From: Plectosphaerella cucumerina
Taxonomy: Eukaryota > Ascomycota > Sordariomycetes > Glomerellales > Plectosphaerellaceae
Length of the DNA: 64,000 nucleotides
Reading direction: 5' to 3'
NCBI GenBank assembly: GCA_020746995.1
Contig: JAGPXD010000004.1
Span: forward strand, 2,914,001 to 2,978,000
Shown: positions 54,452 to 64,000 of the stretch, one piece after another
How positions within the stretch are numbered: position 1 is the stretch's first letter
How the letters are laid out: each line of letters opens with the position of its first letter
Notes under the pieces: generated by a model
What the model was told of the DNA's origin: nothing
What the model saw: the letters and a program-made list of their open reading frames with translations, nothing else
The model's database searches: none
Made by a program: the position numbers and the translations under genes

Positions 54452-57400
54452 GTTGCGTGTCCTCGAACTGGGGATACCTCTTGTCCTCTCCTTGTTTCTT
54501 ATCCAATGATTTTCTTCCCGTCTGTTCGAAAACTTAACCCTCACACGCTACACACGATCAGGGAGGGTCCAGGTGTCAAAACGAATGGTTGGCGTTTATG
54601 TATGGAACGGTGGGACGGAGAGGCACATTGCGAGGCTTTCAGGCTTCATTATACCACGCCTTGCGATCATTGTCTTCTAGGACGGCGCCTGTTTTGGTTT
54701 TGGGCGTCGCGCGAGGGGAGGGGAGAGAGGCTGGCTAGGGCTCGGGGGATGTACGTCGCACGTGAGCTATCTGTAGTCCTCGGAGGGTGACGATGGAATA
54801 ACAGAACATTAGTATTCGATCTATGAGCGGACGGTGTCTGACTATCCGGGTGATGGCTGGTTTGATTGTTTGCTTGTTGTCACGAGTGACTCTGCCTTGG
54901 ATGTTGGTGTGCCTCGTAGAATAGGGGTGTGTACTTGTGAGGAGAGTGCCATGATATGTGTCGACTCTCAACAGCCAGGCCAGCCATGTCACAGGACTTG
55001 GAAACTTTGTAGCATCTCAATCAAGTTGGCAGCTGATGATTAGCTGTCACGAAGCTGGCTAGCTTGTCTAGATGTCCGGCTCATGGCGAGATACACACAA
55101 TGACCCTCGAAGAATGATCGAAATCAGTCTAAAACTCAACCGAACATGTCAGACGTATCTCTGCTTGCATACAGGACATGTGCTCATGGTGATTTAAACC
55201 AGAGGCCATCTCGGCATCTGAACTGACCAGTCCGGCATCTTGAAGTCCTGTACGATTCCAATGAACTCGGTGAATGGATGACCATGACGATTCATCAAGG
55301 AAGCTTCCCAAGCAGTTCCGTCTGGTTTCCCAGGTACGATGGCAATTGCACAGCTCGATTGTACATGAGGCTCTTCAGAGCGGTCCCATCAAAGCCTACA
55401 GCTTGCTTACAGGACAGGACCTATCTGATGTCTTCTCTGTAAAGTGGCCGGGTTGATTGTGGCGCTCAAGATGACAATCCGCTCAAGACCTGCAGATGAT
55501 GAGATATCTGACAGAAAGGCGGACAACCTGCATGGGCCAGGCGATGGTACCGGCACGATGTGATCGATTGTCAGTCCTCTGCAGCTGAGAAGCACGTAAT
55601 AAATGATGATCACCGGCTGCGTGCATTCCTCCTGTGCCTTGCCGTCTCTACTTGTCACACCTGACAGATCACTTTGGCATCAGATACCTGACGAGATGGG
55701 CACTGCGAAGGAAGTGAACTCGATCACGGGATTGAGCCTGGCCCAACGTGACGGAGAAGACGGCGCGACGAAGTCAAGCACCAAGACAACCTGCTGACCT
55801 CTGAGGCTCAGGCTCGTCGTCAAGTCACTGCAATCATGTCGCCTGAAGTGGCTGGAAGCGACTGCTTCCACACCGCATTACCATCACGGCACGCGCAAAT
55901 GTCCAAGGCCTCTGCGCCAGGCTCACACCGCAACCCAGTCGCCTATTGCACTCGCAATACAATTCCTGGTCCTCAGGTGCTTGAAAATTTTGGAATCCAG
56001 ACCGGAGGCCGCAGACCTGAGATGCCTGAGCATCTTGACTCCCCGAAGCCTCACCTAACCTCGTGTCACAGGTAGAGCGACCCAGCTCCGCCGGACTAGT
56101 CAGAGCAAGCATCACCCTCCCAGCAAGAGATGCGCAAAAAAGGAGCCACTCTCAACGGCAGACGGCCTCCTGCCACCTGATCTTCACACTCTTCATGATC
56201 AGCTTGCGCGCTCAAATCCCGCATCGTGGACGAGGACTGCCTCGTATACCCCGTGTACCTCGTCAAACGGCCACAGACCGAACTCTATCTGGAACCGAGG
56301 CAGCTGGCCTCAGTGCCCTGTCCTAGCCGCACGCCGAGGGGCCACCATCGGAGGGTGGCAACCTGCAGCCTGGCTGGCTGAAGAAACGCCCGGTATGCCA
56401 GATACAGACGGAGGCCCCAGGAGGCCGCATCGCGGACGGCGATCTGGTACGTCACCGCCCCCCTCTGGGTGTCGGGCCAGGTGCGGCACCGGCCAAGAAA
56501 GAAACTTTTCTTCGTGCGACCCTGGGTGTGCCCTGTCGAGTCAGGCGCTGCCATCCCAGGCAGCCCCGGACGAGCAGTCGCCTCGATCTTGTCGGACCGT
56601 GAGGCAGCGTTGAATGGAGCTGCACTCGGTGCCAGGCAGCTCGAGGTTTCGACAGCGTTGGAGAGCCTTCGGCTCGCCGGCGGACGATGCATGACATGAT
56701 CGACGCGGATCCTTGACGAAGAGGTTCATCCTGTCCGGCTCCACGAACGCATCGCGGACGGACGTGCGTGCGCCCCTTTCTCGGCTTCTTCGGGCTGAAG
56801 GGGCCGACAGGGGAAACAAACGGTAGTCTGATCTCGAAGGACCCTTGACAGCCAGCGCGATGTGACGCGAGACGTGAAAGAACGAGCGAGGTCGGGCGAG
56901 CGGGCCCCCGATGTGTCCATCAAGGCACAGACGCGCTGCCAGAGAGGGAGTCGCGTCGCGTTGTTGTGGGCAGATTGTTATCCTAAATGGGGTAGACGAA
57001 ACATTGCCCAGCTCGGATGAGCGCCGTCTGCACGGATGGTGGGAGGCGGTGCAGGACCGGACCATGAGATGGTCGTCTCGAGATGATGCAGACAAGGCAG
57101 CGAACAGACCTCGCGGGGCCTCAAAGCGCAAGTCTGGCGGGCGACGGCAGGGTCAACCGAAGCGAACGGGCTCTCGGAGAATTTGAATCTGGAAGACGTT
57201 GATGGCGTGGGTACATGCGCTGTACGTGTTCTGCAGCACAGTCTCTCGAACGAGCATCGCGAGACGTTGAGGCCAGGTGGTGCCTGCCATGCAAGCCTTC
57301 GTCTCTATCCTTGGCTGATGCTGCATGCTGGAATTGCAGGAGCATGGCCCCTGTGCAGACCACGCGACCGTGAGGACGAGAAGTCTTTCGCGAGAAAGTG

Positions 57401-59044
57401 AAGGCAACCGGCGTAGTATGCGGACAGGAGAAGGATTGGCCCATCCTTCGTTGCAATCGATGTATAAGTCCGACAGCGCCTTGCCCCGAAGCAGGTGATG
57501 GTCGGTCTCGGGTTCCAAGCAAATCGTCCGATGGAGGTGCACGTCAGCGGTGGCGCAAGTCTCCTGCGCCAGAACCCGTTGCGGCGGAGGCAGCCATCAT
57601 GCACCGAGCATCGGATTATTTTAGCGTGCTCTGGATAGATGCGGCGACGGGCACGCCGTTTATCTCAGCTGGTGGAAAGTCCCCGTACAACAGCACAGCA
57701 TGTCGCCAGCCGTACGTGGGGCGTGGCCAAGCTGAGCGAGCACAGGCAAACAAAACCCATTGGGATCTGTGATTGATCGCCGCCAAGTGGAGAGGGACGT
57801 GTTCGCGAGCAGGTTGTGCCCCTGACTAGAAAGGGACTACGAGGGACTACGACGTGTTAGCGGATGGATCATGGAGACGTTCCTGAGAGACAAGACAAGG
57901 AAGCCGAGGCGGGACGAGGCGATCGACTTCCCGGAACGAGAAGGGCCTTGTTTTGTCCATACAAAAGCTGTGTTCGAATAGGCACGATGATCAGGGGCAG
58001 AGAGGCCAAGGCCAGGTCAGGCAAGGGGTGTCTGGGTGGTGTAACGGGGTTTCGATGACTTCATTCGATTGCCGTATCGTCGATCCTCGGCGCCGACCGA
58101 TGTGCCCTCGTTTCGGGGTGCCGCGTCGCATCGTGTGCAGCCATGTTGGGGGCCGGCCGCATGGACGGATTCGTGGACGCCCTCACGAGTAAGTAAGTAA
58201 GTACCGAGTGAAGTGAGTAAAGTGAGCGGCTCCGCCAGACATTGCCCATTTTCTCTCTGGCGTCAGACGATAACGAGAACTATCCTGGGGACGGCACGTG
58301 TAGCGTTCGGCCCGGGGTGAGACCAGATGCCAAAAGGTCCGCGTGGGCGGGTAAAAGCGACTCGCAGCAGTGCAGCAGTTGGTGTCTTTTCCTGGTCTGG
58401 GCAGTTGGGCAGGTCACCAAAAGAGGTTAGCTGGTGTGTTGGTAATATCTCCCAGAGGCAGGCCGGTGATTTTCCAACAAAAGCCCGAGAGGCACCATCG
58501 ACATTGGCGCCGGCAATGGGAGCTCGGGCCCCCTTTTCGGGGTCTTCGGAGATAATCTGGACGAAGCCCTGCCAAGAGGCGCGTGAAAGGGGCAGCCGTG
58601 TCCCGTGTCGGGAGGTGCAGATGCTCGCATGCGGACGGACGGGGTGTGGTGTGGGTTCGGGTGGTGGGAGGCAGAGGAGTTCGAGCGAGGGCAATCAGAC
58701 AAGACAAATCGATATGCTTGTGCGCGGCTGTGGCTGGCCCTGGCGTGTCTCCTGGCCAAGGCTTTTTCTTGGAGCAGCACCAGCAGCCAGCAGCAGCAGG
58801 CGAATCTAGTTTCGGATAGTCAGGACGGGGATACGAGTGGTAGTGACGAGGCGCGCGCTGGCAGCGAGCGAACGTGCTTGCTAAAAAATCGACACGCGGG
58901 GCCCTCATCAAACTTTCACGCCCACGTCGGCTCTCGGACCTCCTGCTGATCGCGAGGTGAGCGCGTGGACGTACGTGGTCGAGGGCGAGGGCGTGCGCGC
59001 GTGCGCCGAGAGGGATGATCGGAGTGGGAGCCAAGGGCGCTCTG

Positions 59045-59074
59045 TGTGTGCTGTGTGCTGTGTGCTGTGTGCTG
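59045..59074. repeat. 7 bp tandem repeat (TGTGCTG units)
   Basis: About four consecutive copies of TGTGCTG lie in the gene-free region. It is a simple minisatellite with no evident function. Confidence 0.8.
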
Positions 59075-61696
59075 ACGGGAGAGCCGCGGCTGATTCGCTC
59101 CGCCCCCCGCTCCGAGCCCCCAGTCCACGTCCCTCCCTTCAACCAAGAGGTTTGCTGCTCGTACTTGAAATGACATCTTGCCGAGAAGGGGGCTCGGGGA
59201 CTGTCTGGCGCGAGTCGCTCGGTCCGCCTGTCAGTGTCCTTGTCAATCCAGTCATTGCTGACGGCGGCGGGCGCGGACGCGGACGCGAAGGCCGTGACGG
59301 ATGGCAGCAAAGGAGAGGTGGGAGGAGGAGCCGAGTTGAAACGGAGCCATCAACGAAGAGGAGGGCCGGCCGTGGAGGTGCATCGGTTCAGGGGGAGGCG
59401 GAGTCGTCGAAGGAGGTGGTGGTGGTGTTGAGGTGCGGTGCTACCGTGCTGCACATAGAGTGGTGAGATCACCAAAAGAGACCAAAGAGCCTTTGGGGCG
59501 TGGAGTTTCGTCGGCGCGCAAGGTGTACTGCAATATAAATCGGGTGCAGGGCGGGCAGGGGGAGACGAGGGATCGTGGTCGTGGGTGAGGTGGAAGTGGC
59601 GTGCATCATCCCGCCGCGGGTTGTGGTTGAAGGCCAAGGGCCACAGTGGGCAGAGGGACGGAATAGTGGGCGAGCCTGCTGAATCGGGCTCCGAAATCCG
59701 AGCGGGGTGGGGGATGGTCATGGATGATGATCTGGCGGGCGGGAAGATGAAACAGCACAGCAGACGACTGCTGAGGGAGGAGGAAGTGTGAAGCGCAGGT
59801 TCTTTCCATCTGCTGCAGACTGCAGTGGTCCAACTCGCAGCAGCTTCCTTCCCTCTCCTCAGAAAGGAAAGAACGAGACTGGGCAGTGGGCAGGCGCGGA
59901 CAGGGCGCCCCTTCCTCCTGGCAGAGAATAAGATTGGCACATCCACCAGTGGAGCCGCGGATTCCCGTCGCTGCGGGAAACGGGCAGGGGCACCCCGGGC
60001 TCGGTAAGGACCCACGGGCGCCGCTAGTGCCCGAAAGGGACGGCGGGACAATGACATGACGGAAACAACGCTCGGAAACGGCAAAGATTGCGCAAGGATC
60101 AAGCCGGCAGCGGCCAGGGGTAGCTCAGGGGTAGGGCGGATGTTGATTGGCCATAGCGGGCGGCCGTGCAGCGTCGGCGCCCACGAGGTTCGTTTCGAAA
60201 CACCGGGGCGCGCTGCTCTCTGTCGCTCCTGCTGGCTGTCTGGTGCCTGCCACGGCGGGCTTGCAGCTTCCCCGGGGGCAGTTGGCAGTCGGGTTCTTTT
60301 CTGCGTGACGGGAGTGCGCGGGTGCGCGAGAGAGAAAAGCAGGCGCGTGCCGGTGGCCGGTCCTTGAATATGTTTCAGGTGGTCTCCTTCTGCGTGTCCC
60401 TCGCTCCTTCCTGGTCTTTTCTGCAGAACTTGAAGTCGGCATTGGCACTGCTGCAGTGGACAACGTTCAGCCAGCTTCTATTTTCGTCGGAGTCTGAGCC
60501 TCAACGGCGGCGGTCTTCAGCGTCTCTCCGACTTTTGGACCTCAGCAGCCTCATGCTCTCGTCAGCGGTCGGTCGGTGTTTTCTGCGGCGAGCTTTTAAC
60601 ATCGTCTCGTCTCGTCTTCCAGCTCCAGCTCCATCCGCCATCGGCTGATGCTACCCTTGACCCTGAGCCTGCCCGCGCGCCCTGCCCTGGCCCATCTGTC
60701 TTACTCGTGCTCTACTTCCACTGTACAACCTGGGCGAGGCACTTATTAGGTGCCCCATACGCCGCATCTGCCTCGGTCCATATCGTTTCTTCCTCGTGCT
60801 TGTCTGGCCACAAGAAGAAGCCACCGCGGCTGCGAGAGCAGGCCACACGAGGGCGGCGTCGCGCAAATTGCAGGCGCCTGCAGTGTGCGCCGCTGATGTC
60901 CACGCGCCCGGCAACTGCTTCAGTATCATTAGCAACGCGAGTGAGAAGCATCTCAGAGCGGAGGAAAAGAAGCGCGCAGCTGGATCGGTCAACTGTCGTC
61001 GGCCTGCGGTGCTTCCCGCCCACACACACACAACAAACAGTCCGACGATCCTCGTTCCCGTGCCGCGCTCTCCTGTATCGTACCTCACTGTACATCAATC
61101 ATATCCCGGCAAGAGCACAGATCACCGCGGCCGGGGCACCCTATCCATGATGTGCTGAGAGCTGGACTGAGCGCGCGTACAGTAGAGTACGCACTCGCCA
61201 ACCCCTGCACATTGGCACGCACAGCACACCGCAGCCCGCAGGCACAGACACACAGTGAGTGAGTGGATGGACATTGGGATCCGGGCTCGATTGAATTGGT
61301 TTGGATTGGGTTGGCACTCGCACGCACCAGCCCTTCCTTCCTTCCCTCGTTCCCTTCGTCTCCCCCCTGCTCGGTCGCTCCTGCTCGATTTTACTGCCCG
61401 GTTTGTCTTAGCGGCGAGGCCGTCACCTTTTGGGACAAGAGCTTCGTTTCGTAGCGGGCCCTTCTTGCCTGGCCTAACCTGACCTCTCTCCGCCGTGTGT
61501 GTGTTCTGTTCCCGTCAGACAGCAAGACGCGCAAAGCAGAGCTCACCCTCGCACGCACACACCTCTCCTCACACTTCAAGCCCGCCCACATCCAATCCAT
61601 CCATCTTCCCCCCCTCATCCCGCCCTCCCGTCCGTCCCATCTCCTCCGTCCGCGTCCGTCCATCCACCCAACCCTTTGTCCTTCCTTCGTCCACCC

Positions 61697-61721
61697 CCTG
61701 ACCTGACCTGACCCGACCCGA
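61697..61721. repeat. 5 bp tandem repeat (CCTGA/CCCGA units)
   Basis: Three CCTGA units are followed by two CCCGA units within the pyrimidine-rich leader of the C2H2 gene. Confidence 0.8.
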
Positions 61722-62626
61722 ACAGACAAGACTTGCCAACCGGCCGATTCCCGGCTCCTACCCACGACTCTACGAGTAGGAACCTGGTCAGGTCCCTTTT
61801 CTGTTCCTGACTAACTGCTCATCGTCCGTTCTCTTGGACCACGCCCACACCCCCCCCTCCCCCTTCTTCTCCTCCTCCTCCTCCTCAACTCCCCTACCCA
61901 GGCTCGCCAGGCTACCTACCCCCCCTACCTTAGTGTACCCCCCCTGGACGGCCAATACTACCGTGCCTTCTCCCTGCCTTACCTACCCGGGCGGCCCTCC
62001 TCTCGGTTTCCCATCTTCCCACCCTCCAGCTACGATACCCTCTTCCGCCGTGCCTCGCCTCACGACCTCTCCCTCTCCCACCTTCAGTCCATCGTTCGCA
62101 ACCCTGTTGCAACCACCGTTCGTTACCTCGCCTTTCGTTCTCGACGCGCTCCGGCCGCGCAACACACTCGTTTTTCGACATTCGTCCTTCTCCCCCTTTC
62201 GCATCCCCGGTCAATCAATCCCAAAGATAACCCGAAAGGGGCGGCAAATCTCCCGTATTTGCGCACGTAAAAAAAACCATCCGGCCGGCCTCACCCAAGA
62301 CAACACAAGACAAGACAGACACTGCCAGCAGCACTGTAGCAGCAACACCAGCATCAAGCATTACCATCACCGACGCCAGACGCCTTCAATCAACCCCAGG
62401 CTGGATTCCTCGACGTGACCATCTCGTCCCATCATTCGCTTCGCCCAACGACACCTACCACGCCGTCGTCCCGTCCCGTCCCGTCACCGACGACTACACC
62501 TTAACTTACCTAACACTGGCCACTGAGGGACGCGATCGCATCTGCGCCCGTCCACTGACCGACTATCAAATCACTTGAGCGAGTCTCGATTCTCGCCAGC
62601 ATCCTGTCTAACTGACGTCCGACGAC

Positions 62627-64000
62627 ATGGATCACCAGATGCAGGACGCCCCGGCGGACGTCCTCGCCGACGCGAGGCGGACCCTGGAAGTACTCAAGAG
62701 CTCTGGCCTGTCCCGCGAGGTCCTCCTTCAGATGTGGGAAGCCGGTGATCGTTCTTCTTCCTCCTCCACCGACACCGTCATGGACGACGCGTCTACTCGA
62801 ATTAACACCTCATCCACCAACACGAACAACAACCACCCCTCGACATCCACCGCCCTCTCCTCGCCGCCTACCCCCATCTCGGCATTCCCGCCCCCTCCTC
62901 CCGGTATCATCAACCCCCAATTCGGACACAGGCCGCGCATCTCCGTCTCGTCCACCAGCTCCGGCTCTTCCGGCCACGCCAGTATCTGGTCCATGGGATC
63001 CATGAACTCCAACGCTTCCATTTCCACCCACTACTCGCAGGCCACCCTCGGACCCTCGGCCCAGAACTCCCAGGGCGTCCCCGCTCACTCCATCGGCGTT
63101 CCCGGCAGCCTCCCCCAGGTCGCCAGCGCCCAGACTGGCTGGGGTCCTGGCCGCTTCAACTACTACTGGTGCACCTCGTGCGAGACGCGCTTCAAGCGCA
63201 AGTACGACTGGAAGCGCCACGAGGAGGAGTTCCACGAGCGATGGAAGAAGTACCCCTGCCCCGAGCCCGGCTGCAACAGGAGCTTTTGGGGTGCCAACAC
63301 CTTCAACCAGCACCACAAGTCGTCCCATGGCTGCAAGACCTGCCCTCACTCGGAGAAGGTCGTCAAGTACCTCAAGCGGAGAAAGTACTGGGCCTGCGGC
63401 TTCTGCTCGGCCCTGCACCCCTCCCGTGAGCGCCACGTCGAGCACGTTGCCCGCCACTTTGAGTCGGGCAAGACAAAGTCGGACTGGATGCACTCGAGGG
63501 TCATCTACGGCCTGTTGCATCAGCCCATGATTCACGAGGCGTGGAAGGACATCCTCATGGGCAAGGCCGCCGAGTTTGCCGGCCGCCAGCCCAACTTCAG
63601 CTGGAACCCCACCCAGACGGGACGCGCCCAGGGCTTTATGGAGAACGAGTGCGCCGGCCAGCTGCAGGACCTCCTCGAGTTCTTCTCCGGCCCCACCAAC
63701 GAGGCAGAGTCCATCGTTGCCGTTGCCTATGAACTCGCCGATCTCGTCTTCCTCAACGTCCCGGCCTCGCCACCCATGGACTACGCTCAGTGCTACCCAC
63801 CCCAGCCGACCCTGGCTCCCCCGCCGCCGCCACAGCAGCAGCAGCAGCAGCAACAACAACAACAGCACCAGCACCAGGCTCAACAGCAACACCACCAGCA
63901 GCAACACCAACACCAGCAGAGCTACCCGCCTCAGCCACTGCTGCCGCCTCCCGCCGTCCCCTCCCAGACTCTCCCAAGCCAGCAGCCGACGACGCCGGTG
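62627..64000 (+). CDS. C2H2 zinc-finger transcription factor, 5' part (runs off window)
   Basis: ATG 62627 opens a frame of 458 codons with no stop before the window ends. Residues 1-175 are Ser/Pro/Thr-rich. Three C2H2-type units follow: about 182-204 (CTSCETRFKRKYDWKRH...H), about 211-235 (CPEPGCNRSFWGANTFNQH...H) and about 257-277 (CGFCSALHPSRERHVEH...H), with a CKTCPH link before the third. After these comes an ordered region with FNSW-like and Leu-rich blocks (QLQDLLEFFSGP), then a Gln/His-rich tail from about residue 400 encoded by CAG/CAA/CAC triplets. The fingers indicate a DNA-binding nuclear regulator. The very long upstream region suggests complex control, as often seen for developmental regulators. 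No ortholog was named with confidence. Confidence 0.82.
   Translation, partial: MDHQMQDAPADVLADARRTLEVLKSSGLSREVLLQMWEAGDRSSSSSTDTVMDDASTRINTSSTNTNNNHPSTSTALSSPPTPISAFPPPPPGIINPQFGHRPRISVSSTSSGSSGHASIWSMGSMNSNASISTHYSQATLGPSAQNSQGVPAHSIGVPGSLPQVASAQTGWGPGRFNYYWCTSCETRFKRKYDWKRHEEEFHERWKKYPCPEPGCNRSFWGANTFNQHHKSSHGCKTCPHSEKVVKYLKRRKYWACGFCSALHPSRERHVEHVARHFESGKTKSDWMHSRVIYGLLHQPMIHEAWKDILMGKAAEFAGRQPNFSWNPTQTGRAQGFMENECAGQLQDLLEFFSGPTNEAESIVAVAYELADLVFLNVPASPPMDYAQCYPPQPTLAPPPPPQQQQQQQQQQQHQHQAQQQHHQQQHQHQQSYPPQPLLPPPAVPSQTLPSQQPTTPV
63833..63918 (+). repeat. CAG/CAA/CAC triplet repeat encoding Gln/His tract
   Basis: An imperfect triplet array inside the C2H2 gene encodes a mixed Gln and His run. 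Length polymorphism between strains is likely. Confidence 0.9.

Larger units (their letters stand above)
54452..62626. other. 8.2 kb gene-free region upstream of a C2H2 factor
   Basis: The open frames here (for example 58414-59310 minus, 59350-60102 minus and 61834-62418 plus) have low-complexity or arbitrary composition and no domain. The region holds short tandem repeats at 58191-58205 (TAAG units), 59045-59074 and 61697-61721. It turns strongly pyrimidine-rich from about 61.3 to 62.2 kb, as in a fungal promoter or long leader. It is probably the regulatory region and 5' UTR of the gene at 62627. Confidence 0.6.

Noticed and set aside
58414..59310. 298-codon minus-strand frame and neighbours in the 8 kb gap
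   Set aside because: They consist of low-complexity His/Pro/Arg-rich stretches typical of random GC-rich frames.
60114..60150. tRNA-like TAGCTCAGGGGTAG at 60121-60134
   Set aside because: It matches the D-arm consensus, but no anticodon arm forms and the nearest GGTTCG at 60187 lacks the TCC half of box B and a T stem.
1..64000. CRISPR arrays, bacterial operons, intact transposons or secondary-metabolite clusters
   Set aside because: No spaced direct repeats, reverse transcriptase, transposase or polyketide/peptide synthetase motifs were seen, and neighbouring genes are functionally unrelated housekeeping genes.

Overview
The window looks like a chromosome segment of a filamentous ascomycete (Pezizomycotina, most likely Sordariomycetes). 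Genes are split by short introns of about 47-93 nt with GT-AG ends and CTAAC/CTGAC branch points. Intergenic spacers are long, the GC content is high and even, and the gene families are those of a euascomycete core genome. There are no bacterial operons, CRISPR arrays or rRNA, no AT-rich blocks of the kind left by repeat-induced mutation, and no intact transposon.

Layout. 0-5.4 kb: the 3' part of an F-box/WD40 protein, a 39-40 bp foldback repeat, two unrecognised small proteins and a four-TM MARVEL-like protein. 5.4-11.6 kb: a gene-free region leading to a SWIRM-domain chromatin protein. 13-14.9 kb: a convergent spacer with a cluster of stable hairpins and a tRNA-like box B. 14.9-20.2 kb: a short-chain dehydrogenase and a 1136-residue GRIP golgin. 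21-24.8 kb: a DUF7587-like protein, the ER-shaping protein lunapark, an orphan with a mitochondrial-type presequence, and a compact Doc/Fic-fold protein. 27.6-33.8 kb: an SREBP-type bHLH factor, a low-complexity SR/Pro-rich protein, a chromodomain protein and a CaCA-family cation exchanger. 35.9-54.5 kb: SRPK-type kinase, IWS1/Spn1, Brr6/Brl1, a Zn2Cys6 regulator of the NirA/NIT-4 type, the peroxin Pex16 and a Cys/His-rich protein with one C2H2 finger. 54.5-62.6 kb: an 8.2 kb gene-free region upstream of a C2H2 transcription factor that runs off the right end.

Most genes are housekeeping: mRNA processing and transcription elongation (SRPK, IWS1), nuclear envelope and ER shape (Brr6, lunapark), Golgi tethering (golgin), peroxisome biogenesis (Pex16), chromatin (SWIRM, chromodomain) and transcription factors. 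They are independent neighbours and not a pathway cluster. The accessory-looking stretch is about 20.4-33 kb (DUF7587, Doc/Fic, orphan and chromodomain genes). Exon structures were assembled by hand from splice signals and reading frame; two introns appear to be of the rarer GC-AG class. The best candidates for something undescribed are the structured RNA-like element near 14.4-14.6 kb, the eukaryotic Doc protein near 24.4 kb, and the foldback repeat near 1.8 kb.
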